Assembly: GCA_001657395.1 (NCBI GenBank)
Contig: LYSY01000004.1
Span: 186,001-250,000 of the forward strand
Origin: Rhodospirillales bacterium BBD 1991-14
GTDB lineage: Bacteria; Pseudomonadota; Alphaproteobacteria; Kiloniellales; Kiloniellaceae
Direction: 5' to 3'
DNA length: 64,000 bases
Shown: piece by piece, positions 20,259-30,176 of the stretch
Numbering within the stretch: the first letter of the stretch is position 1
Layout: every line of letters starts with the position of its first letter
Program-made: the position numbers and the translations under genes
Notes under the pieces: model-generated
The model's database searches: none
What the model was told of the DNA's origin: nothing
The model's input: the letters and a program-made list of their open reading frames with translations, nothing else

Positions 20259-21398
20259 ATGCCTTGGGAAAATAAAGGTGGCGGCGGTCCTTGGGGCGGC
20301 AGCGGTGGCGGTTCCGGGGGCTCCGGCGGCGGCGGCGGCGGTCCCTGGGGGCGCGGCGGCTCCGGCGGCGGGCAGCGCCCGCCCGATATCGAGGATTTCA
20401 TCAAGAAAGGGCAGGACCGGGTCCGCAGCATCATTCCCGGTGGCGGCGGCCTAGGGAAGTCAGCCTATATCCTGATTGTCCTGGCGTTGCTTGTCGTCTG
20501 GGGCCTGACCGGTTTCTACCGTGTTCAGACCAACGAGCAGGGCGTGGTCCTGCGGTTCGGGCAGTGGGTCGCGACAACCCAGCCGGGCCTCAACTGGCAT
20601 GTTCCCTGGCCGGTGGAATCGGTCGAGACGCCGAGCGTCACCTCGGTGCAGCAGATCGACGTCGGCTTTCGGGCCGCGGGCGGCGAGCGCGCGCGCACCG
20701 GCCGGCGCGACGTCGAGGAAGAAAGCCTGATGCTGACCGGGGATCAGAACATCATCGATATCGATTTCTCCGTGCAGTGGAAGATCGCCGATGCCGGGCA
20801 GTATCTCTTCAACATCCGCGAGCCGGAAGCCACGGTGAAGATCGCCGCCGAGAGCGCGATGCGTGAGATCATCGGCCGCACCGACATTCAGCCGGCGCTG
20901 ACGGAAGCGCGTGGTACGGTGGAGGCGGAGACCCGCAGCCTGCTGCAGGCGACCCTCAACGAGTACGAAGCCGGCATCGAGATCACCGAACTGGTGCTGC
21001 AGGATGTGCAGCCGCCCAGTGCCGTGATCGACGCCTTCAACGACGTTCTGCGCGCGCAGCAGGACCGCGACCGTGCGCGCAACGAAGCGGACCGCTACCG
21101 CAACGACATTTTGCCCCGCGCCCGCGGTGATGCGCAGCGCGTGGTGCAGGAGGCCGAAGCCTACAAGGAGCGGCTGGAGAACGAGGCGGAAGGTGAGGCC
21201 GAGCGTTTCCTTTCGGTTTTCCGTGCCTACCAGCAAAATCCCGATGTGACCCGGCGGCGCATGTATCTTGAAACCCTGCAGGGCGTGCTCAGCGAGACCG
21301 ACAAGGTCATCATGGACAGCGGCGCCCAGGGTGGCGGGGCCATTCCCTATCTGCCGCTTAACGAATTGCGCGGCCGGTCCGTCGCCGGCGGCAACTGA
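20259..21398 (+). CDS. hflK: FtsH protease activity modulator HflK
   Basis: Gly-rich N-terminus, SPFH domain, FYRVQTNEQGVVLRFGQWVATTQPGLNWHVPWPVE. Confidence 0.96.
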   Translation: MPWENKGGGGPWGGSGGGSGGSGGGGGGPWGRGGSGGGQRPPDIEDFIKKGQDRVRSIIPGGGGLGKSAYILIVLALLVVWGLTGFYRVQTNEQGVVLRFGQWVATTQPGLNWHVPWPVESVETPSVTSVQQIDVGFRAAGGERARTGRRDVEEESLMLTGDQNIIDIDFSVQWKIADAGQYLFNIREPEATVKIAAESAMREIIGRTDIQPALTEARGTVEAETRSLLQATLNEYEAGIEITELVLQDVQPPSAVIDAFNDVLRAQQDRDRARNEADRYRNDILPRARGDAQRVVQEAEAYKERLENEAEGEAERFLSVFRAYQQNPDVTRRRMYLETLQGVLSETDKVIMDSGAQGGGAIPYLPLNELRGRSVAGGN

Positions 21399-21409
21399 GG
21401 AGCGAGACC

Positions 21410-22303
21410 ATGGGCAAATATGCGAATGCGATCATCGCCATCGTCGTCGTAGGCCTCGGCCTTCTGGCCTACGGCTCTCTCTTCACCGTGGATGAACGGC
21501 AGCAGGCCATCGTGATGCAGTTCGGCGAACCCAAACGGGTGATCACCGAACCGGGTCTGGCCTGGAAGATGCCGCTGATCCAGAACGTCCAATACTATGA
21601 ACGGCGGGTGCTGAACCTGGATCCGCCGGCGGAGAACATCCTGCTGTCCGACCAGAAGCGTCTGATTGTCGATGTCTTCGCGCGCTACAAGATCCTGGAT
21701 CCGCTGCTGTTCTTCCAGACAGTGCGCACCGAGGGCGTGGCGCGCCAGCGCCTCGGCGGTATCATCAACGGCCGCCTGCGCGAGGTTCTCGGTAACGAGA
21801 CCCTGTCTTCGGTTCTCTCGCCGGAGCGCACGCGCATCCTGCAGAGCATCCGCGACAACGTGGACCGGGAAACCCAGCGCTTCGGCATTGCCCTGGTGGA
21901 CGTGCGCATCCGCCGCGCCGACCTGCCCGACGAGACCCGGGAATCGGTCTATGACCGCATGCGCTCCGAGCGTGAGCGGGAGGCCGCCGAGTTCCGGGCC
22001 CAGGGCTTCGAACAGTCGCAGCGGATCACCGCCGCGGCCGACCGCGAAGCCACGGTCATTGCCGCCGAGGCCAAGCGGGAATCGGAGATCCTGCGCGGTC
22101 AGGGAGAGGGGTTGCGCACGGAAATCCTCAACAACGCTTTTGGCGAGGATCCGGAGTTCTTCAACTTCTACCGCTCCATGCAGGCCTACAGCCAGTCCCT
22201 GGACAGTGAAAGCACCTACATGGTGCTGTCGCCGGACAGCGAGTTCTTCTCCTTCTTTCAACAGATCGAAGGACAGGTGAACCGCGGCCGGGCAGCCCAG
22301 TAG
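21410..22303 (+). CDS. hflC: protease modulator HflC
   Basis: SLFTVDERQQAIVMQFGEPKRVITEPGLAWKMPLIQNVQYYERRVLNLDPP. Confidence 0.96.
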   Translation: MGKYANAIIAIVVVGLGLLAYGSLFTVDERQQAIVMQFGEPKRVITEPGLAWKMPLIQNVQYYERRVLNLDPPAENILLSDQKRLIVDVFARYKILDPLLFFQTVRTEGVARQRLGGIINGRLREVLGNETLSSVLSPERTRILQSIRDNVDRETQRFGIALVDVRIRRADLPDETRESVYDRMRSEREREAAEFRAQGFEQSQRITAAADREATVIAAEAKRESEILRGQGEGLRTEILNNAFGEDPEFFNFYRSMQAYSQSLDSESTYMVLSPDSEFFSFFQQIEGQVNRGRAAQ

Positions 22304-22509
22304 GCCACCGCGGCGGTGTATTCCGAAGGGGCGGCAGTCAGAAGCCGCCCATCGGGGTGCCCGGAATTCGGGGTGTCCTGAATAAAGAGCTATCCCGACG
22401 AGGGCCGGCCGACCCGCCGGCCCTTGTTGCTTCCAGGACCTCAGGCCTCCCTTTCCGCTTTCCGGTCCGCTTTCCGGGGCCGATCTCCCACACGCGCTGA
22501 AATGACGCT

Positions 22510-22695
22510 ATGACCGATTTCCTGACCGCTTTGGCCCTGGTCCTCGTGATCGAGGGACTGTTTCTGGCGGTTTTTCCCCATCGGATCAGGCAGATTCTCC
22601 AGATGCTCGAGGAAATGACGCCGGAGTCCCTGCGGTTCGGCGGCCTTGCGGTTGCGGCGCTGGGAGTCTTTTTCGTCTGGCTGCTGCGCGGCTGA
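22510..22695 (+). CDS. DUF2065 family small membrane protein
   Basis: MTDFLTALALVLVIEGLFLAVFPHRIRQILQMLEEMTPESLRFGGLAVAALGVFFVWLLRG; conserved position after hflKC. Confidence 0.88.
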   Translation: MTDFLTALALVLVIEGLFLAVFPHRIRQILQMLEEMTPESLRFGGLAVAALGVFFVWLLRG

Positions 22696-23052
22696 GAGCC
22701 GGCGAGACGGTTGCAATCGGCAGCCCGGCCTCGCCGAGAACCGCGGGTTTCTTTGGACTCGCCATAAATTCGCCCACTTCGTCTCCCAGGCTTTGGGTGC
22801 TACACTTTTTATTGAGCGGGCCTACAAAGTCTCTGTTGCAGGGCCCAAGTTGGCGGGGTAGGGGGTATGCTCACCGCGACACGCGGGAGCCCAGAGAGTC
22901 CGAGCGTTTCGGGCGGAAACGCCCGAGTGCCCGGAAAGCCTGGGGTTTGAGGGCCCCCGGGCGCCCGACACCCGGTCAGACGTTTGGTTCTTCCGGACTC
23001 TGATCCGGCCGATGTGGAGCGCTGCTCCAAGCGAGGGAGATAACCGACAGTG

Positions 23053-24549
23053 ATGCGATACTCTTCGACGCAGCGGCGTAAGGCAGTGGCCCTGGCGGCA
23101 GACCGCACGGCCCAGGGCCGACGCTGGCTGCTGATCGCGGTCGCGACGGCCTGCGCCTTTCTGATGCTGACATGGTCGGCGGCAGTGCAGGCGCGCTCGG
23201 CGCCCGATTCATTTGCCGATATGGTCGAACGGCTCCTGCCCACGGTGGTCAATATTCAGACCCGGCAGACCATCGAGGGTGGTCAGGCAGAGCAGTTCGA
23301 GGAGTTCTTTAAGGAGTTTTTTGAACGCCGCGGCGAAGGCGGCGAACCGCCGCCACAGCAGCGCCGGCGCGGCTCCTCGCTGGGGTCCGGTTTCGTCATC
23401 GACCCGAACGGCTTCATCGTCACCAATCACCACGTCATCGCCGATGCGGATGAGGTCGAGGTGGTGTTTTCCGACGGCACCAAGCTGGACGCCACCATCG
23501 TCGGCAGCGACAAGGACACCGACTTGGCGCTCTTGAAGGTGGAGGCGAGCCAGCCTCTGCCGGCGACGACCTGGGGCAACTCCGACGAGACGCGGATCGG
23601 CGACTGGGTCGTTGCCATCGGCAATCCCTTCGGCCTCGGCGGCACTGTTACGGCGGGTATCGTCTCGGCGCGCCAGCGCGACATCAATGCCGGCCGCTAC
23701 GACAATTTCCTGCAGACCGACGCGGCGATCAACAAAGGCAACTCCGGTGGCCCGATGTTCAATCTCGCCGGCGAGGTTGTGGGAGTGAACACCGCGATCT
23801 TCTCGCCCTCCGGCGGCTCGGTCGGCATCGGCTTCGCGACGCCTTCGTCCATGGCCAAGAACATCATCGCCCAGCTGCGCGAGTCCGGCGAAGTGCGCCG
23901 CGGCTGGCTGGGCGTGCGTATCCAGAACGTCACCGACGAGCTGGCCGAAGGCCTGCGCCTCGACAAACCGCGCGGTGCGCTGGTCGCTGCTGTCACCGAG
24001 GGCGGTCCCGCCGAAGAGGCCGGCATTCAGCAGGGCGATGTGATCCTGGAGTTCAACGGCCGTGACGTCACCGAGATGCGCCGCCTGCCGGCCATGGTCG
24101 CAGAGACCGCGGTCGGTGCCGAGGTCGACGTCACCATCTGGCGGCGCTCTGCGGAAGAGACGGTCAAGGTGAAGATCGGCGAGCTGGAGGCCGACCAGTT
24201 GGCGGCTGCGCCCACCGATCAGCGCCAGGAGGAGGTGGCGCCTGACAAGATGGAGTCCCTCGGTCTTGCCCTCGGCACCATCACGCCGGAGCTGCGCACG
24301 CGCTTCGAGCTGGACGAGGACACCAAGGGCGTGATCATCACCGAGGTCGAAGAAGGCGGCTCCGGCGCCGAGAAGGGCCTGCGCCCGGGCGATGTGATCG
24401 TCGAGGTGGACCAGGAAGAGGTCAGCAGTCCTTCCGAGGTGGTCGAAAAGGTCGAGAAGGCCAAGTCCGAAGGCTATCGCGTGGTCACCCTGCTGGTGTT
24501 CCGCCAGGGCGACTTCCAGTGGGTCGCAGTCCGCATCGACCAGAGCTGA
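23053..24549 (+). CDS. Do family serine endopeptidase (DegP/DegQ/MucD-like)
   Basis: GSGFVIDPNGFIVTNHHVI, NKGNSGGPMFNLAGEVVGVNTAI, two PDZ domains. Confidence 0.95.
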   Translation: MRYSSTQRRKAVALAADRTAQGRRWLLIAVATACAFLMLTWSAAVQARSAPDSFADMVERLLPTVVNIQTRQTIEGGQAEQFEEFFKEFFERRGEGGEPPPQQRRRGSSLGSGFVIDPNGFIVTNHHVIADADEVEVVFSDGTKLDATIVGSDKDTDLALLKVEASQPLPATTWGNSDETRIGDWVVAIGNPFGLGGTVTAGIVSARQRDINAGRYDNFLQTDAAINKGNSGGPMFNLAGEVVGVNTAIFSPSGGSVGIGFATPSSMAKNIIAQLRESGEVRRGWLGVRIQNVTDELAEGLRLDKPRGALVAAVTEGGPAEEAGIQQGDVILEFNGRDVTEMRRLPAMVAETAVGAEVDVTIWRRSAEETVKVKIGELEADQLAAAPTDQRQEEVAPDKMESLGLALGTITPELRTRFELDEDTKGVIITEVEEGGSGAEKGLRPGDVIVEVDQEEVSSPSEVVEKVEKAKSEGYRVVTLLVFRQGDFQWVAVRIDQS

Positions 24550-24574
24550 CCCGGCTGCTTCACTCAAGATGCGA

Positions 24575-24609
24575 CGGCGGCGCCTCCCGGGGCGCCGCCG
24601 TTTTCTTTT
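24575..24609 (+). terminator. Rho-independent terminator after degP-like gene
   Basis: cggcggcgcc-tcccgg-ggcgccgccg then ttttctttt. Confidence 0.85.
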
Positions 24610-24659
24610 GTTGCGTGCGAGAAGATGGTGCCCGGTCAGGCAGCCCCTCAGGCCGCCCC

Positions 24660-25568
24660 TCAGGCCGCCAGATCCTCGCGGAACTCCGATCGGCGGTAGC
24701 CCTGAAGATAGAGCAGCGCCGTCAGGTCGCCGTGATCGACGCGGTAGCGCGCGGCGGCGCGCACCTTTGGTTTGCCGTGGTAGGCGACACCCAGGCCGGC
24801 GGCCCCCAGCATGGCCAGGTCGTTGGCGCCGTCGCCGACCGCACAGCTGTCCCCCAGGCTGAGCCCGAGGCTCTTGGTGAGATCCCGTAAGGCCTTCAGC
24901 TTGGCTTCGCGGCCCAGGATCGGCTCCAGCACCCGCCCGGTGACCCGGCCGTTCTCGATCTCCAGGCGGTTGGCCCGGTCCTCGCTGAACCCGCAGGCGG
25001 CGCGGATCTTTTTGGTGAAGACGGTGAAGCCGCCGGAGACCAGCGCACAGTAGGCACCGGCGGCGTGCATGGTGGCGACAAGCGTGCGGGCTCCCGGGTT
25101 GAGGGTCATGCGCTCTGCGGCGGTCTTCAGAACGTCCTCGGTCATGCCGGTCAGCAGGCCGACCCGCTCGCGCAGAGCCGACTCGAAGTTCAGGTTGCCC
25201 TCCATCGCCCTGGCGGTGATGTCTTCGACCTGCGGGCCGATTCCGGCCACCCCCGCCAGTTCGTCGAGCATTTCCTGGGCAATGATGGTGGACTCCATGT
25301 CCGCCAGCAGCAGGCGCTTGCGCCGGCCGGCCGCCGGCTGGATGGCCAGGTCGAGCGGCGCCGGGCCCAGGGTCTCACGCACCAGCGCCTGGGTGATTGT
25401 CGGCTCGTCGCCGTCAAAGGGCACGTCGCAGGCAATGCCCTCGGCCAGCCAGTCCGGTTCGCCGGGCAAGCTCCGGCTTTCGCGGATCGCGCCTCGCGCC
25501 GCCTCGATGATTGCCGCGTTCAACGGCCTTGAGCTGGGGTCCCCGATCACGGTAAGGACGTACTGCAT
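24660..25568 (-). CDS. serB: phosphoserine phosphatase
   Basis: LLADMESTIIAQEMLDELAGVAGIG, SGGFTVFTKKI, GDGANDLAML. Confidence 0.95.
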   Translation of the reverse strand: MQYVLTVIGDPSSRPLNAAIIEAARGAIRESRSLPGEPDWLAEGIACDVPFDGDEPTITQALVRETLGPAPLDLAIQPAAGRRKRLLLADMESTIIAQEMLDELAGVAGIGPQVEDITARAMEGNLNFESALRERVGLLTGMTEDVLKTAAERMTLNPGARTLVATMHAAGAYCALVSGGFTVFTKKIRAACGFSEDRANRLEIENGRVTGRVLEPILGREAKLKALRDLTKSLGLSLGDSCAVGDGANDLAMLGAAGLGVAYHGKPKVRAAARYRVDHGDLTALLYLQGYRRSEFREDLAA

Positions 25569-25620
25569 CAACGGCTTATACCGAGGCGGCGCCGGGTCCC
25601 GCAAGGCGCAGAGACGACGA

Positions 25621-26586
25621 ATGAGCGAAAGCGACGACCGGCAGGGCGTGGTGCTGATCGCCGGACCCACGGCATCCGGAAAATCAGCCCTCGCCATGGG
25701 CCTCGCAAAGGCGTTGGACGGCGTGGTCATCAATGCCGATTCCATGCAGGTCTATAGCGATCTCGCGGTTCTGACGGCCCGCCCCAGCACCAAGGACATG
25801 GACGCCGTGCCGCACCGGCTTTACGGCACCATTGCCGGTGGCGAGGTCTGTTCCGCGGGCCGCTGGCGGGAACTGGCCCTGGCGGAGGCCGGGCGCGCCA
25901 TCGCTTCGGGCAAGCTGCCGATCCTTGTGGGGGGCACCGGCCTCTACCTGCGGGCCTTCGAGAAGGGCTTGAGCGCGGTTCCGGAGATCCCGGCGGCGGT
26001 GCGCGCGGAGGCGCGGGACCTGCTGGCGGAGATCGGCGCCGCGGCCCTGCATGGGCGGCTGGCCGAAGCCGATCCGGTGATGGCGGCGCGCCTGGCCCCC
26101 GGCGACGGTCAGCGGGTCGCCCGCGCCTGGGAGGTGGTCACGGCCACCGGCGCCTCGCTGGCTGAGTGGCAGGCGCAGGAGGGCGAGGCGGCTCCCTACC
26201 GCTGCATCAAGGTCTGCCTGCTGCCGGAGCGCGCGGCGCTCTACGCCGCCTGCGACCGGCGCCTGGAAGCGATGGTCGACCACGGCGCCCTGGAGGAGGT
26301 GCGGGCGCTGCTGGCCGGGAACCTCGATCCCGGTCTGCCGGTCATGAAGGCCCTGGGGGTGCCGGAACTGGCCGCCCACCTGCGCGGCGAGAGCACCCTG
26401 GCCGACGCACTGGCGCAGGCCCAGCAGGCGACGCGGCGCTATGCCAAGCGCCAAGTGACCTGGCTGCGGCACCAATTCCTGGGTAACGATCCAACTGTGA
26501 TCACCCTCAATGCGCAATATTCTGAAAGCTTGCAACCCGAATTATTTGCAAAAATTCGTCAAATGCTGTTGACCGGGCCCGGTTAA
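25621..26586 (+). CDS. miaA: tRNA dimethylallyltransferase
   Basis: VVLIAGPTASGKSALAMGLAKALDGVVINADSMQVYSDLAVLTARPS; start at ATG 25621, not the long ORF start. Confidence 0.96.
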   Translation: MSESDDRQGVVLIAGPTASGKSALAMGLAKALDGVVINADSMQVYSDLAVLTARPSTKDMDAVPHRLYGTIAGGEVCSAGRWRELALAEAGRAIASGKLPILVGGTGLYLRAFEKGLSAVPEIPAAVRAEARDLLAEIGAAALHGRLAEADPVMAARLAPGDGQRVARAWEVVTATGASLAEWQAQEGEAAPYRCIKVCLLPERAALYAACDRRLEAMVDHGALEEVRALLAGNLDPGLPVMKALGVPELAAHLRGESTLADALAQAQQATRRYAKRQVTWLRHQFLGNDPTVITLNAQYSESLQPELFAKIRQMLLTGPG

Positions 26587-26843
26587 GGGGATAACGTCCG
26601 GCTCCTTTCCGGCGGAATCCGGGCGTTCGATGCGCGTCCGGCTGCCGGGCCGCTGTCGGGACCTGTCCTGGTCCTTCGGGCGGCCGCCTGCCGGAAACGA
26701 AGCGATGGCCGGTTCTGCCGGCCTCTTTTGTGCTGAAATATGATCCTGGACCGCGCGCGGGGGCCGGTTCAGGCATTGTGGAAGGGCTGCCAGGACCGGC
26801 TGCCCTCATGTCAGGCCGGGAACAGGCCGAAGGAGAAGGTCGG

Positions 26844-28625
26844 ATGGTTGGAAGAACGTGGACCGATGTGCCGATGATGTCCGGTGCGGAAATGCTGATC
26901 AAGGCGCTGCGCGATCAGGGCGTAGAAGTCATCTTCGGCTATCCGGGCGGCGCCGTCCTGCCGATCTATGACGCCCTGTTTCAGCAGAACGACATCCAGC
27001 ACATCCTGGTGCGCCAGGAAGGCGGCGCGGTTCACGCCGCCGAGGGATATGCCCGCTCCACCGGCAAGGTGGGGGTGGTGCTGGTCACCTCCGGCCCCGG
27101 CGCGACCAACGCGGTGACCGGGCTGACCGACGCGCTGATGGACTCGATCCCCATCGTCTGCCTGACCGGCCAGGTGCCGACCCATCTGATCGGCAACGAC
27201 GCGTTCCAGGAGGCCGATACCACCGGCATCACGCGGCCCTGCACCAAGCACAACTATCTGATCAAGGACGTGGCCGACCTGCCGCGCATCGTCCACGAAG
27301 CCTTTTACGTCGCGCAGAACGGCCGCCCCGGCCCGGTGGTCATCGACCTGCCCAAGGACGTGGTGCAGGCCAAGAGCGACAGCTACGTCGGCCCGGATGA
27401 GGTGAAGCACCGCAGCTATCGCCCGCAGACCAAGGCCGATGACGCGGCGATCGCCGAGGCGGTGGAGATGATCGCCGGCGCCAAGCGCCCCATCGTCTAC
27501 GCCGGCGGCGGCGTCATCAACTCCGGCCCCCGGGCCTCCGAACTGCTGACCCGCTTCGTGCGCCTGCTGGGCGTGCCCTGCACCAACACCCTGATGGGGC
27601 TCGGCGCCTATCCGGGCAGCGACCCGCAGTTCATCGGCATGCTCGGCATGCACGGCACCTACGAAGCCAACCTGGCGATGTACAACTGCGATGTGATGAT
27701 CAACGTCGGCGCCCGTTTCGACGACCGGGTGACCGGCCGGCTGGACGAGTTCTCGCCCAACTCCAAGAAGATCCACATCGACATCGACGCCAGCTCGATC
27801 AACAAGAACGTGATGGTCGACCTGCCCATCGTCGGCGACGCCGGCTCGGTGCTGGAGGATCTGCTGGCCGCCTGGAAGGCGCGCGACCTGCAGCTCGACC
27901 AGAAGGCGCTGAAGGCCTGGTGGGCGCAGATCGACGAATGGCGCGCCCGCGACTGCCTGAAGTACGAGCAGAAGGACCAGATCATCAAGCCGCAGCATGC
28001 CATCAAGCGGCTCTACGAACTGACGCGGGAGCGCGAGCCCTACATCACCACCGAGGTGGGGCAGCACCAGATGTGGGCGGCGCAGTACTTCAAGTTCGAA
28101 AAGCCGAACCGCTGGATGACCTCCGGCGGGCTCGGCACCATGGGCTACGGCATGCCGGCGGCGCTTGGCGTGCAGCGCGCCCATCCCGACGCCCTGGTCA
28201 TCGACATCGCCGGCGAGGCTTCGATCCTGATGAACATTCAGGAGCTGTCCTGCATCGCCCAGTACAATCTGCCGGTCAAGGTGTTCATCGTGAACAACCA
28301 GTGGATGGGCATGGTGCGCCAGTGGCAGGAACTGCTGCACGGCGGCCGCTATTCGGAGAGCTACACCGCCTCGTTGCCTGATTTCGTGAAGCTGGCCGAG
28401 TCCTTCCACGCCGTGGGCATCCGCTGCGAGAAGGCCGACGACCTGGACGACAAGATCATGGAGATGATCGAGACGCCCAAGCCGGTGATTTTCGACTGCC
28501 TGGTGTCCAAGGACGAGAACTGCTTCCCCATGATCCCGTCGGGTGCCGCGCACTACGAGATGCTGCTGGGGCCGGAGGACAAGGCCGGCAAGCCGATTTC
28601 CGAGGAAGGCATGGTGCTGGTGTAG
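26844..28625 (+). CDS. ilvB: acetolactate synthase large subunit
   Basis: SGAEMLIKALRDQGVEVIFGYPGGAVLPIYDAL...; SD aaggagaaggtcgg before ATG 26844. Confidence 0.96.
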   Translation: MVGRTWTDVPMMSGAEMLIKALRDQGVEVIFGYPGGAVLPIYDALFQQNDIQHILVRQEGGAVHAAEGYARSTGKVGVVLVTSGPGATNAVTGLTDALMDSIPIVCLTGQVPTHLIGNDAFQEADTTGITRPCTKHNYLIKDVADLPRIVHEAFYVAQNGRPGPVVIDLPKDVVQAKSDSYVGPDEVKHRSYRPQTKADDAAIAEAVEMIAGAKRPIVYAGGGVINSGPRASELLTRFVRLLGVPCTNTLMGLGAYPGSDPQFIGMLGMHGTYEANLAMYNCDVMINVGARFDDRVTGRLDEFSPNSKKIHIDIDASSINKNVMVDLPIVGDAGSVLEDLLAAWKARDLQLDQKALKAWWAQIDEWRARDCLKYEQKDQIIKPQHAIKRLYELTREREPYITTEVGQHQMWAAQYFKFEKPNRWMTSGGLGTMGYGMPAALGVQRAHPDALVIDIAGEASILMNIQELSCIAQYNLPVKVFIVNNQWMGMVRQWQELLHGGRYSESYTASLPDFVKLAESFHAVGIRCEKADDLDDKIMEMIETPKPVIFDCLVSKDENCFPMIPSGAAHYEMLLGPEDKAGKPISEEGMVLV

Positions 28626-28707
28626 AGGCCGTCGGCACGCCTCCGCCTTTCCCCGACGACGAGAGACAAGAGACAGCGAGGGGCCGTTCCACGGCCCTCA
28701 AGACACT

Positions 28708-29223
28708 ATGGCAATCAAACAGCAAGAGATCGAAACGCGCACCATCGCGGTGCTGGTAGACAACGAACCCGGCGTTCTGGCCCGCGTGATCGGCCTGTTC
28801 TCCGGGCGCGGCTACAACATCGAGAGCCTGACGGTGACCGAGGTCGATCCGCGCCAGAAGCTCTCGCGCATCACCATCATCACCTCCGGCACGCCGCAGA
28901 TCCTGGAGCAGATCAAGGCCCAGCTCGACCGCCTGGTGCCGATCCAGCGGGTCAGCGACCTCTCGCTGGAGGGGCCCTCGGTGGAGCGCGAACTGGCGCT
29001 GGTGAAGGTGGCCGGGGCCGGCGAGAAGCGGGTCGAGTCCCTGCGCATCGCCGACATCTTCCGCGCCCGGGTGGTGGACTCCAGCCACGACCACTTCGTC
29101 TTCGAGATGACCGGCAAGAGCGAGAAGCTGGACGTCTTCATCGACCTCATGCAGCCCCTGGGGCTGGTCGACGTCAGCCGCACCGGCGTCGTCGCCATCT
29201 CGCGGGGCCCGTCGGGCCTCTAA
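28708..29223 (+). CDS. ilvH: acetolactate synthase small subunit
   Basis: TIAVLVDNEPGVLARVIGLFSGRGYNIESLTV ACT domain. Confidence 0.96.
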   Translation: MAIKQQEIETRTIAVLVDNEPGVLARVIGLFSGRGYNIESLTVTEVDPRQKLSRITIITSGTPQILEQIKAQLDRLVPIQRVSDLSLEGPSVERELALVKVAGAGEKRVESLRIADIFRARVVDSSHDHFVFEMTGKSEKLDVFIDLMQPLGLVDVSRTGVVAISRGPSGL

Positions 29224-29252
29224 CGTCTCCCTCCAGTCCCCGGCGGTTCAGC

Positions 29253-30149
29253 TCAGGGTGTGACCAGGTTCAAGGTCTCGTCGGCAACGCCGATCTCGAC
29301 GCGGCGTCCCCAGTCGAATTCCAGCCTGTCCTGTTCGATGCCGTCGGCGAAGATCGTGCCGTCCTCATACTGGCGCGAGATCACGGCCAGTGGATGGCCT
29401 GCGACCAGACGGCCGGCGCGGATCGTTGTGCCGGTGCTGACACTGGGGAAGGGCTCGCGCACGAAGAACTCCAGCGCCGGCTCCTCGCGGCCGAGCGAAA
29501 AGCGGATTCCCGTGGTCTCGCTGATTGAGCGTGCCCAGCCGGTCGCTCCGGTCCCCGATGCCACAATCAGGCCGCTTGAGGACTGTGCCTCCCGCTTTTC
29601 GCCGTAGACGATCTCGTAGCGGGCCGACTGGTGGCTGCGGTGGCCGATGAAGACTTCGTTGAGTGCCAACAGCCGTTCGCCGTCGTCTCGCCGTGCCTCG
29701 GCCATTGTAAGGCGCTCCAGGGCGCAGTCCTGCTGGGCCACGGCGGGCAGCAGCCGGGCGAGGCTTCCGGGTGCTAGGCGCGCCAGAACCCCGTCAAAGA
29801 GGGCCGGGTCGGGATTGACGCCGACCACCGGCTGCCCGCTGAGGTATTTGGCCGTGTTGGCGACGAGGCCGTCCTGACCGACGGCGACAACTACGTCTTC
29901 AGGTGCGAAGTGGAAGCGGTCGAGGTCGGCGCGGCCCACGGTTGCCTGCCGCCAGTCCGCCGGAACGGCGGCATGGGCTGTTTTGAGCGCGCTGCAGAAG
30001 TGCCGATGGCGCGCTTCGACCTCTTCAAGGGATTGACCGCGCGTCTTCAGGAAGAACCGGGCCTGCTCACGCGTCGCATGACGCGCGAGCAGGTGTTCGT
30101 ACTCGGTCTCCCTGATGACGAAGACGGCGCGGGGAGGGATGGTGGACAT
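29253..30149 (-). CDS. NAD kinase-like (ATP-NAD kinase fold) protein
   Basis: EDVVVAVGQDGLVANTAKYLSGQPVVGVNPDPALFDGVL (variant of GGDGT), LNEVFIGHRSHQSARYEI, SSGLIVASGTGATGWA. Confidence 0.8.
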   Translation of the reverse strand: MSTIPPRAVFVIRETEYEHLLARHATREQARFFLKTRGQSLEEVEARHRHFCSALKTAHAAVPADWRQATVGRADLDRFHFAPEDVVVAVGQDGLVANTAKYLSGQPVVGVNPDPALFDGVLARLAPGSLARLLPAVAQQDCALERLTMAEARRDDGERLLALNEVFIGHRSHQSARYEIVYGEKREAQSSSGLIVASGTGATGWARSISETTGIRFSLGREEPALEFFVREPFPSVSTGTTIRAGRLVAGHPLAVISRQYEDGTIFADGIEQDRLEFDWGRRVEIGVADETLNLVTP

Positions 30150-30176
30150 CGTGTCTTCTCCCCTCGTTCAATGACG

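Noticed and set aside
22401-22430. Terminator after hflC (agggccggc...gccggccct)
   Set aside because: Good stem but the T tract is poor; not confident enough to list.
26811-28553. 580-aa minus-strand ORF
   Set aside because: Antisense to ilvB.
28680-28700. gggccgttccacggccc hairpin before ilvH as attenuator
   Set aside because: Only a 7-bp stem, no leader peptide or alternative structure seen; too weak.
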